DNA of 64,000 bases, taken from NCBI GenBank assembly GCA_963995505.1, contig OZ023198.1, forward strand, positions 9,105,141 through 9,169,140, given 5' to 3'. This DNA comes from Hypericum androsaemum. Its lineage: Eukaryota > Streptophyta > Magnoliopsida > Malpighiales > Hypericaceae. Position numbers and translations under genes: made by a program. Position 1 is the first letter of the stretch, and the number at the start of each line of letters is the position of its first letter. This document shows, one piece after another, positions 11,822-22,282 of this stretch. The notes beneath the pieces are model-generated. The model was given only the letters and a program-made list of their open reading frames with translations. It searched no databases and had not been told where the DNA came from.

Positions 11822-12560
11822 TTTTATTTTTGATAAATTAATTTGTATATAAATTTAAAGGGCTTAGCCCCAACCTCCGATTACACACCTAAGGCACATT
11901 TTAAGTGCAATGATTCGGAATAGACCATTGCAATCAAAATCTTACCAATGATTAGAATTTATCAAATTACAAGAGATGACACCAGAAGAAGCAGTAAGTG
12001 CTGATTGCAGGAATCTTTCAAGTAGTTCGCCTAGTTCAACCATTCTTGACCGCGTAGAAGAATCGAATTTATCAACTCCTCTTTATTTGCTCTCCTCCCA
12101 TCAAAGACAATCTTGTTTCTATGGTGTCGGATGCCCCATAAGATAGCACCAAACATAACACGCCAAATCTTCTTAATCGGGCTATTTTCAATGAGAGCTT
12201 CCCAAGCAGACAAGGCGGTATCAATTCTAAAGAAACCCAACTATTTTTTACCGATTAACCTAACAAAGAAGTGCCAGATTTGAGAGGAGAATTTACGGTG
12301 TAAAAGTAAATGGTTGGCAGTTTCATCCCTTCTCCAGCATAAAGGACATAGTGAATCCCAAGTATCGAGACTTCAAGCTCGAATTAGAACATCCCTTGTT
12401 CTTATTTTGCTTTGGACAGCAATCCACATGAAGCACTCGACCTTCGTAGGGATCCCACCAGTCCAGATTTTCCTATGCTCTTTGATAATGGAAGTCACAG
12501 GTGTAATACTGTCATAATGCATCTTGCAAAACTCATTTTATTCGTGTGTCGTTTTATTTA
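11822..12560 (-). mobile_element. 5'-truncated LINE (L1 type)
   Basis: The element is inserted on the minus strand. Its A-rich 3' end lies at 11822-11835, and the flanks repeat CTTTTAAT(T)GGCTGTC(A/G)TTTTA at 11800-11821 and 12561-12581, a target duplication of about 21 bp. The content is the end of ORF2. Only about 740 bp was inserted, the usual outcome of incomplete target-primed reverse transcription. Confidence 0.85.
12031..12498 (-). pseudogene. LINE ORF2 C-terminal zf-RVT domain
   Basis: Minus-strand reading gives KIWTGGIPTKVECFMWIA, then CPLCWRRDETANHLLLH, the zinc-binding zf-RVT region at the C-terminus of plant L1 ORF2, followed by WRVMFGAILWGIRHHRN and a stop near 12031. Two in-frame stops interrupt it (in the ...IRA-stop-SLDTW and GKK-stop-LGFF segments). 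It is a fragment without RT. Confidence 0.85.
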
Positions 12561-12581
12561 CTTTTAATGGCTGTCGTTTTA

Positions 12582-13097
12582 CAATAATATTTTTTGGAGA
12601 TATACGAATGACTGATAGTGGAGAACCGGAGATTGAAGAAGAAGATGAAGAATCGAGTCTGGGACATTAATTTTGAGAAATTAGTGAGTGTAATCTAAGG
12701 ACTGAGTTGATAACCAAGAGACGAACGTCCAAGACAAGTTGATTTTCATATTACTATAATTTTGTCCTTGTTGATTATGCGTGATAACTCCTTATATTAA
12801 TCCGAGTTGGTTTCGTGTTGGTTTCATTTGGCTGAGATTTTTGGGTATTGCATCGAATGTTGTTGGCTGAGATATTGTTTGATGATGTGAACCTTCTGTA
12901 TGCGACATTATTCCTTATACAATGCCCCAAGAGCTACGTCTCCGACCATGGTTCCAAGGGTCAATTCTCTAGAGATGCTAACAAAAAGAGGTAGTTCAAA
13001 TAGTTTATCAATTCTCTTGATTGGTAGTTTTGATAAATTAATGTGGCTATCTGGTATTTTCCAAAAAAGGTCAATTATTTTTTAATAATAATTATTT
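12582..13097. other. Intergenic
   Basis: No gene or element is recognised. The last 40 bases are part of duplicated block Y. Confidence 0.35.
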
Positions 13098-13948
13098 GGG
13101 GTAAATACTTAAAGGTTCCTAAGGTTGGAGATAATGTACTAATAAGTCCAGTCCTTAGTAAACTAATCCCTGAATTTTGAGAAATCGAACTCATTAGTCC
13201 CTAAGATCAATCTTACCTCAATTTCACTTAAATTATCACATGAAATTATAAAAATACTATTTCCTCACTTTAAAACTATCTACTAAGGTAAAACATTCAA
13301 CTCAATCAAAATAACCCACCCACCCACCAAAATCAGTAAAAAATAAAATGAATTTTCCTCCACAAAAGAAACAAATAAGAAAAATATGCATTAAAAAGTC
13401 TCACTTCTCTTCTTTCCATCCTGCCAGTAATATATTTCATCGTCTTGGCTCAGATCGCTAACAGTGGGATCTCAATCTTTTCGGTTTGTTTAAAAGGTGG
13501 GTTATGAAATATATCGAACAGGTGATAGGCACTAGAAAGTTCTCAAAATCGAAACTATTGCCATTTCGGTACAAACAAATAAAAGCCACAGATTGGAGCA
13601 TCGACTCGTTACACGCAATTAAGAAAGGTTAATCTCAATAATTCTGGTACTGGAGCACCGTATCACGAACTGCAAGCTCTCACTTTTCATAAATTAGAGT
13701 TTAAGGTTTATACATTAGAGTTAGAGTGGGTGGATTATTTTGAATGAGTTGGATGTTTACCATAGTAACTATCTTTAAAGCGAGGGAAGGGTATTTTGAT
13801 AATTTCATGTGCAATTTTAATGGAGTTGGGGTAAAATTTAGTTCAAGGACTAATGAATTTGATTTCTCAAAACTTAGGAACTAATTTACTAAAGATTGGA
13901 TTTAGTAATACATTATCTCAAACATCAGGGCCTTTTAAGTATGTACCC
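13098..13948. mobile_element. Long-TIR foldback element, block Y copy 1
   Basis: An 851-bp non-coding element. The left end GGGGTAAATACTTAAAGG is inverted at the right end as CCTTTTAAGTATGTACCC, and the arms continue inverted for about 100 bases (AATAAGTCC, CTCATTAGTCCC). The same element with the same flanks is at 17845-18673, so the copies arose by segmental duplication. The TIR style fits a Mutator-like MITE; a target duplication could not be read. Confidence 0.65.
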
Positions 13949-13997
13949 AAAATAAAATGAACTCCAAAAATTCTACTACGAAATTATCAATTTTAGA

Positions 13998-15425
13998 AGG
14001 GCAAATTACTCTCAAGTCCCTGGCCTTTGGTCACCCTCCTCCTAGGATCCCTGACTTTTGGAAAAAGATTATCCCGTCCCTAAGTTTTGATGATAATACA
14101 CTATTGAGTTCCTGGAGCCGGAATATTTCATATTCTCCGGCGAACCCCCTCTTGAAATGACCAAAATGCCCCTCCCACTTAAAAACAAAAAAAAAGATCT
14201 TTTCTTCTCCCTTTTCCACCTAATCGTTGTCTTGTCCACATAATCGGCGTCGATTAAAAGGGTTCTTGTCCACTTAATTACCCTCCAGAATTATGGTTCT
14301 TGTCCACGAAATTGCCGCCTTGTCCACGTAATCGTTGTCGATTAAAATGGTATATAAGGGTTCTTGTCCACCGAAGCCTAACCCCAACAGATCGTGGGTT
14401 TTCTTGTTCTTGAAGAACGCACTCTGGATTTCGTTTCACTTGTTGTGGTTTGGTTAGCTCACATATGTGATTTGCTTTGGCTGTATGATTTTGGTTAAGT
14501 TCGTGACTTAACTTTCATTGGATTATGGATTTGTGTTGGTTGTGGTTTCTGGAGACAGGATGGAGAAATCCAGATGTTCAGTTTGTCAGAGAACCTTCTG
14601 ATCTGGTGAAGATGAAGGAAGAAGGTTCAGATCCGAGGGGCTCCTCTTCAACCACGGGAGCTCCGGTGATAGAGGCAAGTCGGCGCGTTGCTTGCCAACG
14701 AGAGCTCCGGTTCCAAGCGTTGCTCACCAGTTCTGGCCTTCTTGTTATGGATCTGGGCCCGCTTCACCTGGTACTCGTTAATCGTGATACCGACAAAGTT
14801 GGCGCGTGAGTGGGACGCAAGCTCCTCCTCTCCGACCTAGAGGTGGAGTTCCTCTAGTGGATGGACATCGCCACAACGCGATGGAGAGACACGAAGGAGC
14901 GGTACTCCGGCCGAACCTTGGAGCCACCGATGGAGAGGCCGGATCTGAGGCGGGAAGAGGAGAATCAGAGACTCAGGTAAGGCCTTGCTTGGCATTTTGT
15001 AAGCTAAAGGACTTAAATGGTATCCATGTTCGTGAACTTTCTGGGAAAGATTGAAATAATTCTGGAATTATGGTTTAGTGTTCTTAATGTTATGTTCTAG
15101 ATTGAAATAATTTGGCGTTTAATTGGATGTTGTCTCTGGGTTGATTTGATTTCTAGGAAAGAAGAAGAGGGGAGTTGAAGAAGATGATGGGTGGGAGGAA
15201 GAAGGTGAAGGGGATGAAGAAGGATGGTTTTTTTTAATTTTTTTAAGTGGGAGGGGCATTTTGATCTTTTCAAGTGGGATATCGCCGGAGAATATGGAAT
15301 ATTCCGGCTCCAGGGACCCGAGAATCTATTATCATCAAAACTTAGGGACGGAAAAATTATTTTCCAAAATTCAAGGACCCTAGGGGGAGAGTGACCAAAG
15401 TATAGGAACGTGAGGGTAATTTGCC
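13998..15425. mobile_element. Mutator-like element with gene-like interior (Pack-MULE candidate)
   Basis: A 1428-bp element with inverted arms of about 190 bp: GGCAAATTACTCTCAAG at the left against the inverse of GAGGGTAATTTGCC at the right, sharing CCGTCCCTAAGTTTTGATGA and CTGGAGCCGGAATATT. A 9-bp target duplication AATTTTA(G/A)A lies at 13989-13997 and 15426-15434. The sister block at about 18710-18730 is the empty site, reading continuously through the insertion point. The interior is GC-rich and has exon-like features. The 9-bp duplication and long TIRs support the Mutator superfamily. Confidence 0.85.
14347..14976 (+). pseudogene. Exon-like captured sequence inside the Mutator-like element
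   Basis: A TATA box (GGTATATAAGG, about 14350) is preceded by several TTGTCCAC subterminal repeats. It is followed by a plus-strand frame (14525-14809) and a GC-rich exon-like part ending in ATCAGAGACTCAG|GTAAGG, a good splice donor at about 14976. Translation near the end gives ...TRWRDTKERYSGRTLEPP... with one upstream stop. I do not recognise the parent gene. Capture of a host gene is inferred from base composition and the splice site, not proven. Confidence 0.4.
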
Positions 15426-15434
15426 AATTTTAAA

Positions 15435-16200
15435 ATCGTACCAGGTCATATTTACAAATAAATCGTAGTAGAATCTTTCAGTTACCTGACCGTAGATATA
15501 TAGTAGTAAAAGTCTGCATGGATATTTTCTCCCAAAGACAATTATATAGTTTGGGTTGCTCTAATGCAAGGGATTGTCCTGATCAAAATTTTTTTGTTTA
15601 TATCATATGATCAAATCAGGATTCCCTCGAAAAATCCAATCCGAAGAGCATCGGCCTATGGAACTGAGGCATTTGTCCCCGCCTCGAGTAGAGGAAGTTA
15701 GGCGTGGGCCATAGGCGGAGGAGCCGAGGAGTTATTAGGTTGGATTGACGAATAAGAACCGACTCAATTCGAATTTGTATCATGATCAGGTCAATATCAA
15801 CTAAAGTAATTATTTGGAAAGACAAGAGAGAATAAAACATTATAAGAATCATGTTACATTTAATTAGTACGGACGAATTTTGATTTGATGGGTTTCGAAA
15901 TGCTACATGGAACGATTTGACCCCTTCTAAGAAATTAAAGATTAAAAAATTGCCCAAAGAAAGTGAACTGAGTCAAGCCCCAGCGCTGACATGGTACTGA
16001 GCTTTCGTCCTGGGGTCTTTCTCTCACCTCAGATTCATAAAATTATTGGATCAGAAGCGGAACTCGAATAATTTCTCGAAAACGTAAATCGGTTGGATTT
16101 TTAGATCTGGAATTTACCTTGAAAATTGGCATCGATTTAAAGAAATCTCGTGGAATTCGATGTGTTGTTGTATACCGACTTCCCTATTTAAGAGTTTTAT
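15435..16200. repeat. Duplicated block Z, copy 1
   Basis: The block aligns with 18720-19430 and in part with 19467-19800 (shared CGTAGTAGAATCTTTCAG, GGGATTGTCCTGATCAA, CCTATGGAACTGAGGCA, CCCAGCGCTGACATGGTACT). No gene is recognised in it; a short frame around EEHRPMELRHLSPP is preserved among copies but has no known domain. Confidence 0.8.
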
Positions 16201-16790
16201 ATCTATTCAAAAAGTAGATGAATGACCATAGGCTGAAATTTATAAAAGATTAGTGACCATAGATATTTTTTACCCCATGAAGATGATGATACAACTTTTC
16301 TTATTTTACATATTAGTTACATTTTTTTAACTTAGTTGACATATTATCGATAATTATTGAAAAGACAAGTTTATTATGATTCAAGAGTAATGTACACGCT
16401 CCTAGTGTGGAAGTAAAGGTGTTGGTTCTAAATAAAATAAGATAAAATAAAAATAATAAATATTAATTTTTAATGATCCTTGCAAACTGGATTATCCAGA
16501 AGTGTATGTCTGGACGGTCTAATCAGATTTTGAACGGTCAAACTGCTCTTTAATTTTTTGTCAAAAATTGACCAAAGATTGGTTCTAAGTAACGATATGA
16601 CCGCGATTTTGAAAACATTCCAAATTGTTATAGACAAAGAGAATTGTGTAAAGCTTACTGTATTTTAAAGAAATGTTGGGACTTATTGATGAAATACACT
16701 ATATTATAATTATGCGATTACCACACTAAAATTAAACATGAACAAGTCTTTTCCTCATTAAAAAATTTCGGGGGAATTCGCATAGGACCG

Positions 16791-17783
16791 GGGTAAAAAT
16801 TGATAGGTGCCTGAATTTTATTATAATAGACTAAAAGTCCAACCACTAAATTGTTTAGTCCCTAAAGTTTGAAGAATTAAATCAATCAGTCCCTGTCATT
16901 AATAAAACCCTTAAAACCTTTCGATGTCCCAAAAATACCCCTTTGTAAAATCAAAGTAAAAAAACTTAGCACTTATAAAATATCCAAACTTAACTGTTTT
17001 TTCCGGCAGCCAAAGAAGACCCAGATACCCAAAAACCTCTACGAGCAAAATCTCCATCAAATTGCACATACCAGCACATCAACAAACTTTCTCTTACAAA
17101 AAACACATCAACAAACTCAATTCCACTCCCTAAAAAAAACTCAATTTTCTACCACCACCCAGAGTCCCAAAACCCTCGAACCCCCTATCTATAACACAAA
17201 ACACCAAAGACCCAAGTTTTTTTAACCCATCGTTTCTAGTTTCATGAAGATTATAAAACATTTATTTATCTGCTTGATGACAAAAGAGCCGGAGGGGCTA
17301 GTAATGATGTACACAAAATTGAGGTTGCCATCTCCAACTTCTTTGATCTGCAAGTCATGGGACTTGCTCCCGACCTTGTCGGATTTAGATTCCCAAGCGG
17401 GTTCTGAAGTTGGGTTTATCTGGGCGATGGGCTGCGAATCCTCTATCCCCACTTCCTTCGTTGTCGAGGTTTTTGTGGCTATAGTATGGGTTTTGGAGTA
17501 ACAGCTTTCATGGGTCGTCCTCATATTGCTTGTGCTATCTCATTTGTTTGTGCGCCGAGAAGAAGTTCTTAGATCAAGAATGTGGTGAAGCTCCCATCTC
17601 ATGCTTCTCTGCCTTTGCTTGATTCTACGAAGGTGTATTTTAGGGATATTGAAATGTTTTGATGCTGTTATCAATGACAGGGACTGATTAGTTTGATTCT
17701 TCAAACTTTAGGGACTAAAAAATTAGTGGTTGGACTTTCTAGTCTATTATACTAAAATTCAGGGACCTATCAATTTTTACCCC
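16791..17783. mobile_element. Pack-MULE-like element carrying a methylthioribose-kinase fragment
   Basis: A 993-bp element with near-identical inverted ends of about 120 bp: GGGTAAAAATTGATAGGTGC at the left and the inverse of CCTATCAATTTTTACCC at the right. The arms include TTTAGTCCCTAAAGTTTGAA and AATCAGTCCCTGTCATT. Between them lies transcript-like sequence with a fragment of a cellular gene. No 9-bp target duplication could be read, so superfamily placement rests on TIR length and content. Confidence 0.7.
17270..17383 (-). pseudogene. Methylthioribose kinase exon fragment
   Basis: Minus-strand translation gives [19 protein letters not shown] followed by [14 protein letters not shown]. This matches the start of plant S-methyl-5-thioribose kinase (methionine salvage; phosphorylation of methylthioribose), whose N-terminal lobe carries the same [10 protein letters not shown] and SGSFVIKQ strings. 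Only about 38 codons of kinase are recognisable; catalytic residues and everything downstream are absent. After VIKQ the sequence runs into what was probably an intron (CAG|ATAAAT, donor GT apparently lost). It lies inside TIRs, so capture by the transposon is the simplest explanation. Confidence 0.75.
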
Positions 17784-17844
17784 TAAAAAAATTAGTCCAA
17801 AGATTTTCGGAACAAGGTCAATTATTTTTTTATAATAATTATTT

Positions 17845-18673
17845 GGGGTAAATACTTAAAGTTCTTAAGGTTGGAGATAATGTACTAATAAGTCTAGTCA
17901 GTCCCTAAATTTTGAAAAATCAAACTTGTTAGTCCTTAAATCAATCTTATCTCAAATTTTTCATGAAATTATAAAAATACCATTTCCTCACTTTAAAACT
18001 ATCTACTAAGGTAAAACATTCAACTCAATCAAAATAACCCACCCACCCACCAAAATCAGTAAAAAAGAAAATGAATTTTCATCCACAAAAAAAAACAAAG
18101 AAGAAAAATATACATTAAAAACTCTCACTTCTCTTCTTTCAATCCTACCAGTAATATATTTCATCACCTAGACTCAGATCGCTAACAGTGGGATCCCAAT
18201 CTTTTCGGTTTGTTTAAAAGGTGGGTTATGAAATCTATCGAACAGGTGATAGGCACTAGAAAGTTCTCAAAATCAAAACTATTGCCATTTCGGTACAAAC
18301 AAATAAAAGCCACAGATTGGAGCATCGACTCGGTACACGCAACTAAGAAAGGTTAATCTCAATAATTCTGGTACTGGAGCACCGTATCACGAACTGCAAA
18401 CTCTCACTTTTCATAAATTAGAGTTTAAGGTTTATACATTAGAGTTAGAGTGGGTGGATTATTTTGAATGAGTTGGATGTTTACCATAGTAAATATCTTT
18501 AAAGTGAGGGAAGGGTATTTTGATAATTTCATGTGCAATTTTAATGGGGTTAGGGTAAAATTTAGTTCAAGGACTAATGAATTTGATTTTTCAAAATTTA
18601 AGAACTAATTTACTAAAGATTAGACTTAGTAGTACATTATCTCAAACATCAGGGACTTTTAAATATTTATCCC
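17845..18673. mobile_element. Long-TIR foldback element, block Y copy 2
   Basis: An 829-bp sister of 13098-13948, with the left end GGGGTAAATACTTAAAG and the right end CTTTTAAATATTTATCCC. Flanks on both sides match those of copy 1, showing joint duplication rather than two insertions. Confidence 0.65.
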
Positions 18674-18719
18674 AAAATAAAGTGAACTACAAAAATTCTA
18701 CTACGAAATTATCAATTTT

Positions 18720-19430
18720 AAAATCGTACCAAGTCATATTTACAAATAAATCGTAGTAGAATCTTTCAGTTACCTGACCGTAGATGTATAGTAGTAAAAG
18801 TCTGCATGGATATTTTCTCCCAAAGACAATTATATAGTTGGGTTGCTATAAAGCAAGGGATTGTCCTGATCAAATATTTTTGTTTATATCATATGATCAA
18901 ATCAGGATTCCCCCGGCCTATGGAACTGAGGCACCTGTCCCCGCCTCGACTAGAGGAAGTTAGGCGTGGGCCACAGGCGGAGGAGCCGAGGAGTTGGATT
19001 AAGTTGGATAATTGGATTGATGAATAAGAACCGACTCGATTCAAATTGGTACCATTGTCAGATTAACATCAACTAAAGTAATTATTTGGAAAGACGAGGA
19101 GAATAAAACATTATAAGAATCATGTTACATTTAATTAGTACGGACGAATTTCGATTTGATGGGTTTCGAAATGCTACCTGGAACGATTTGACCCCTTCAA
19201 AGAAATTAAAGATTAAAAAATTGCCCAAAGAAAGTGAACTGAGTCAAGCCCCAGCGCTGACATGGTACTGAGCTTTCGTCCTGGGGTCTTTCTCTCACCT
19301 CAGATTCATAAAATTATTGGATCAGAAGCAGACTCGAATAATTTCTCGAAAACGTAAATCACTTGGATTTTTATATCTCGAATTAACCTTGAAAACTAGC
19401 ATCGATCTAAAAAAAACTCGTGACTAGATG
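18720..19430. repeat. Duplicated block Z, copy 2
   Basis: The sister of 15435-16200. Immediately before it (about 18700-18730) is the uninterrupted target site of the 1428-bp Mutator-like element found in copy 1. Confidence 0.8.
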
Positions 19431-19466
19431 TGCCTATAAATAATAGATTGTCACAATCTTCCATTG

Positions 19467-19800
19467 CCTATAAAATCGTACCAGGTCATACTTACAAACA
19501 AATCGTAGTAGAAATTTTCAGTTACCTGACCGTAGATATATAGAGTATAGTAGTAAAAGTCTTCAGAGATATTTTTTTCCCAAAGACAGCGTAGGCTTCA
19601 TAGTTGGGTTGCAATAATGCAAGGGATTGTCCTCATCAACTTTCTTTTTGTTTACCGCAAAAAAATTTTTAAAAAAATATCATATGATCAAATGAGGATT
19701 CTGCCCCTAAAAAAAAGATTCCCTCGAGACATCCAACCCGAAGAGCATCGACCTATGGAATTGAGGCACCTGTCTCCGCCCCAAGTAGAGGAACTGAACA
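19467..19800. repeat. Duplicated block Z, partial copy 3
   Basis: The block begins TAAAATCGTACCAGGTCATA like the others and keeps CCTATGGAATTGAGGCACCTGT. It then diverges at about 19800 into sequence leading to the Deg-like gene. Confidence 0.75.
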
Positions 19801-20107
19801 CACGGGAACCAAAGCATTGCTTCAGATGGAGGAATCCAAAGCCATCGAGGGACGTGCCTCAAAATATTTTTTTTCGTATTCTAATATCTGATATACTAGA
19901 TCAAGCCCCTAAAAAAATACTAGATCGATCACTAAAAAATATCTGTTACATCGAATTTAGGTTAGAATTACGTATTTCTCTCTATATAATTTGCTCTATT
20001 AATAATTCCCCGAGAACTTATTCAAAAAATTATCTGGGAAAATTAACCTATTTTTAGAAAATTACCCATCACTAAATAGGAAACCATATCCCCATCGTAT
20101 CTTCTCT

Positions 20108-20209
20108 CCTTGTATTCTTCCAATCGGAATCTGCCAATTGATTAAAATCCAAAAATCTCCTTGTATTCTTCCAATCGGAATCTGCCAATTGATTAAAATC
20201 CAAAAATCT
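20108..20209 (+). repeat. Perfect 51-bp tandem duplication
   Basis: Two head-to-tail identical units (TCCTTGTATTCTTCCAATCG...) lie about 215 bases upstream of the Deg-like start codon, in its presumed promoter. Their identity implies a recent event. Confidence 0.9.
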
Positions 20210-20300
20210 TTGGGCCCACAAAAGTGTAAGGTATCGAATATTTTTTTGAGGGGAATCAGGATATCAGAATTATTTTTTTTCCAAACCCCACGCCACCAGC

Positions 20301-20310
20301 TTTTTATACT
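20301..20310 (+). promoter_or_regulatory. TATA-like box of the Deg-like gene
   Basis: TTTTTATACT lies about 120 bases before the ATG, followed by a CT-rich leader (TTCTCTCGTGGTCTCC) typical of plant 5' UTRs. Confidence 0.4.
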
Positions 20311-20423
20311 TCGCTCTCCTGTTAAATCTTAATTCCTCTTTAGTTTCCCCTTCTCTCGTGGTCTCCTCCTTCCCCACCATCATATCTTCTCCTCTCTTCT
20401 GGTCTCCTTCACCACCATCTCCC

Positions 20424-21062
20424 ATGGCACTTAAAAGTTTTCCATTTTCTCACAATACTCCATTTCCGGATATGCATAGACCACAATTCTATAATGAGAT
20501 GGTTCCCACAGTAGTTAAGGTCCATACCTGGGTTGGTGCGAGTTACTACCTATGCGGTGGAGTCATTATCGAAGGAAATAGAGTTCTAACTCTATACTCC
20601 CACGTTCAGAATGCGACTCGGATAAATGTGGAATTTTTCAATACGGCGGTGTTTCTGGGAGCCCAAATTCAGAGGTCATCGGAGGTTTTTAACCTTGCTT
20701 TGCTGGAATTGCCAAACTTAATAGGTAATTCTGATTATGCACAGCCTTCAGATTTTCAACCATTTGTCACTCAAACTGTCCACGCCATTGGCCATGCTCA
20801 GGCGTCCAGCTTTGAATATAACCAAGGGGTTGTTCAGAAGCTTAGTTCCCAATTTGACAGAAACCCATTTCATCAAATTGGTGGACTCGTCTTAGAGAGG
20901 TATCTAGACCCTCAGCTGCCCATTCATTGTACTTATTCTAACGGAACTATTTTTTTCGATAATGCTGGGTATATTTTAGGTATATGTAACTTCTTTAATA
21001 ATGACAACATCTATTTCGCCATCCCGTCGGAGACTATCAAGAATTTCATCCAGCATGTGTAA
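20424..21062 (+). CDS. Deg-like trypsin-fold protein, probably catalytically dead
   Basis: A single-exon frame of 212 aa. I chose the ATG at 20424 (CCCATGGCA context, MALKSFPFSH); the frame stays open upstream but with no earlier ATG. Residues 28-100 follow the Deg/HtrA protease pattern (PTVVKV, CGGVIIEGNRVLT, then SEVFNLALLELP), and 165-200 fit the end of the fold (GTIFFDNAGYILGI, YFAIPSETI). In active relatives these positions carry H, D and S. Here a His is present near the first site (residue 60, with spacing one longer than usual), Asp is replaced by Asn 90, and the GNSGG motif is replaced by YSNGT (Asn 173 at the Ser position). No PDZ domain and no clear transit peptide are seen. It is shorter than full Deg proteases. 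It could be an expressed pseudoprotease or an early pseudogene. Confidence 0.7.
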   Translation: MALKSFPFSHNTPFPDMHRPQFYNEMVPTVVKVHTWVGASYYLCGGVIIEGNRVLTLYSHVQNATRINVEFFNTAVFLGAQIQRSSEVFNLALLELPNLIGNSDYAQPSDFQPFVTQTVHAIGHAQASSFEYNQGVVQKLSSQFDRNPFHQIGGLVLERYLDPQLPIHCTYSNGTIFFDNAGYILGICNFFNNDNIYFAIPSETIKNFIQHV

Positions 21063-22280
21063 GTGGCCGAGTTGTGTTCTATGTTTATGGTTCTATGTTA
21101 TTTGTAATAGTTTAATGTTTGGGCTGTGAGCCTGGTCGTTGTTGTAAAAAGTTGGATAATATATGCTTTAATCGTGGATTGTCTTTATCTCGTCCCTATC
21201 GACTTCTCTTGTCTCTTTGGAACCTTCCTAAACTTTGTTATAATAAAATTGATTCTTTCACTTACCAATAATTTAAAGTTTTTTCTCATTTTAAAATAAA
21301 CTAAGCGCACACATCATGTGATTGTAAAGTTCCTTTTAACTTTTTCCTTTTTTGGAGAAAGGAGAAAACAGAGAGGAATCTGTGTTTTCACTCTATCCCA
21401 AGAAAAAAACATTAAATTCCCAACCTACTTTTTATCTGATAGTTAATAATTTATTTTCTTTTTGTTGAAGGTTCCCAACCGAGACTTTTAATTTCAGGTT
21501 CGAGTTTCGTAAAATTGGACTCCTAAACCTAGTTGATGTCTTCTGTCTCCGTCGACATACTGTACACTTTTTTTATTTATTACAAATTTTGACATAATTG
21601 AAGCAATTAAATAGGTATATATCAAACAGTTTTCGAAAAAATTAATTTGAACTTTTAAATCCAGCTTCCAATATCGTGAAATTGGACTCCCAAGCCTACT
21701 TAATGTCTTCTCTCGCCGTCGACTTACTAAAAACTTTTTTTATGGATTACAAATTTTGAAAAAATCGATTCAATTAAATCAGTAGATATCAATACGTTTT
21801 TGGAAAAAATGAACATGATTTGAATTTTTTCCACTTGGACCTCTTGTCGCCTGGAAATTCGCGAGACCCACAGAGATAAGAAGCAAATTTATGAGCATAG
21901 GATGCTTTTTCTGTCCGTAAAGTGAGGAAAACTATGAGGCACTACGAGCCACGAGCTTGACTGATTGGTGTAGGCACAAATTTGTAGAACGTAGATGAAT
22001 GAAGTGGACGAAGTAATTGCTGGAAATTTTACAGAAGAAGAATGGCAACGAGGAAAAAAATGCTAACTATAATTTTTTTTTGCAACAGATTTTAATTCTT
22101 TTGGAGAAATAATTATTTAACTCTCTTAGAAATACATATTGATTATTAAAACAATTATTTTTTAATAATGCTCTATTACTATAGTTTAAAAAATGTGCTG
22201 CGACTGATGGCTAGAATTGTCGGACGGCAATTTAAATTAACCGGACGAGTTCTGACCAGATCACCAGGTTGGAACAAGAA
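21063..22280. repeat. Intergenic with two diverged direct repeats of about 170 bp
   Basis: Units at about 21478-21640 and 21656-21825 share AAATTGGACTCC(T/C)AA(A/G)CCTA, GTCGAC(A/T)TACT and TTACAAATTTTGA. The rest shows no gene. TGTAATAG-type sequence just after the Deg-like stop may serve its polyadenylation. Confidence 0.5.
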
Positions 22281-22282
22281 TT

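Larger units (their letters stand above)
16281..17844. repeat. Duplicated block X, copy 2
   Basis: The sister of 9206-10297, here continuing through the complete Pack-MULE-like element and joining block Y copy 2 directly. This shows the original order X-Y-Z. Confidence 0.85.
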
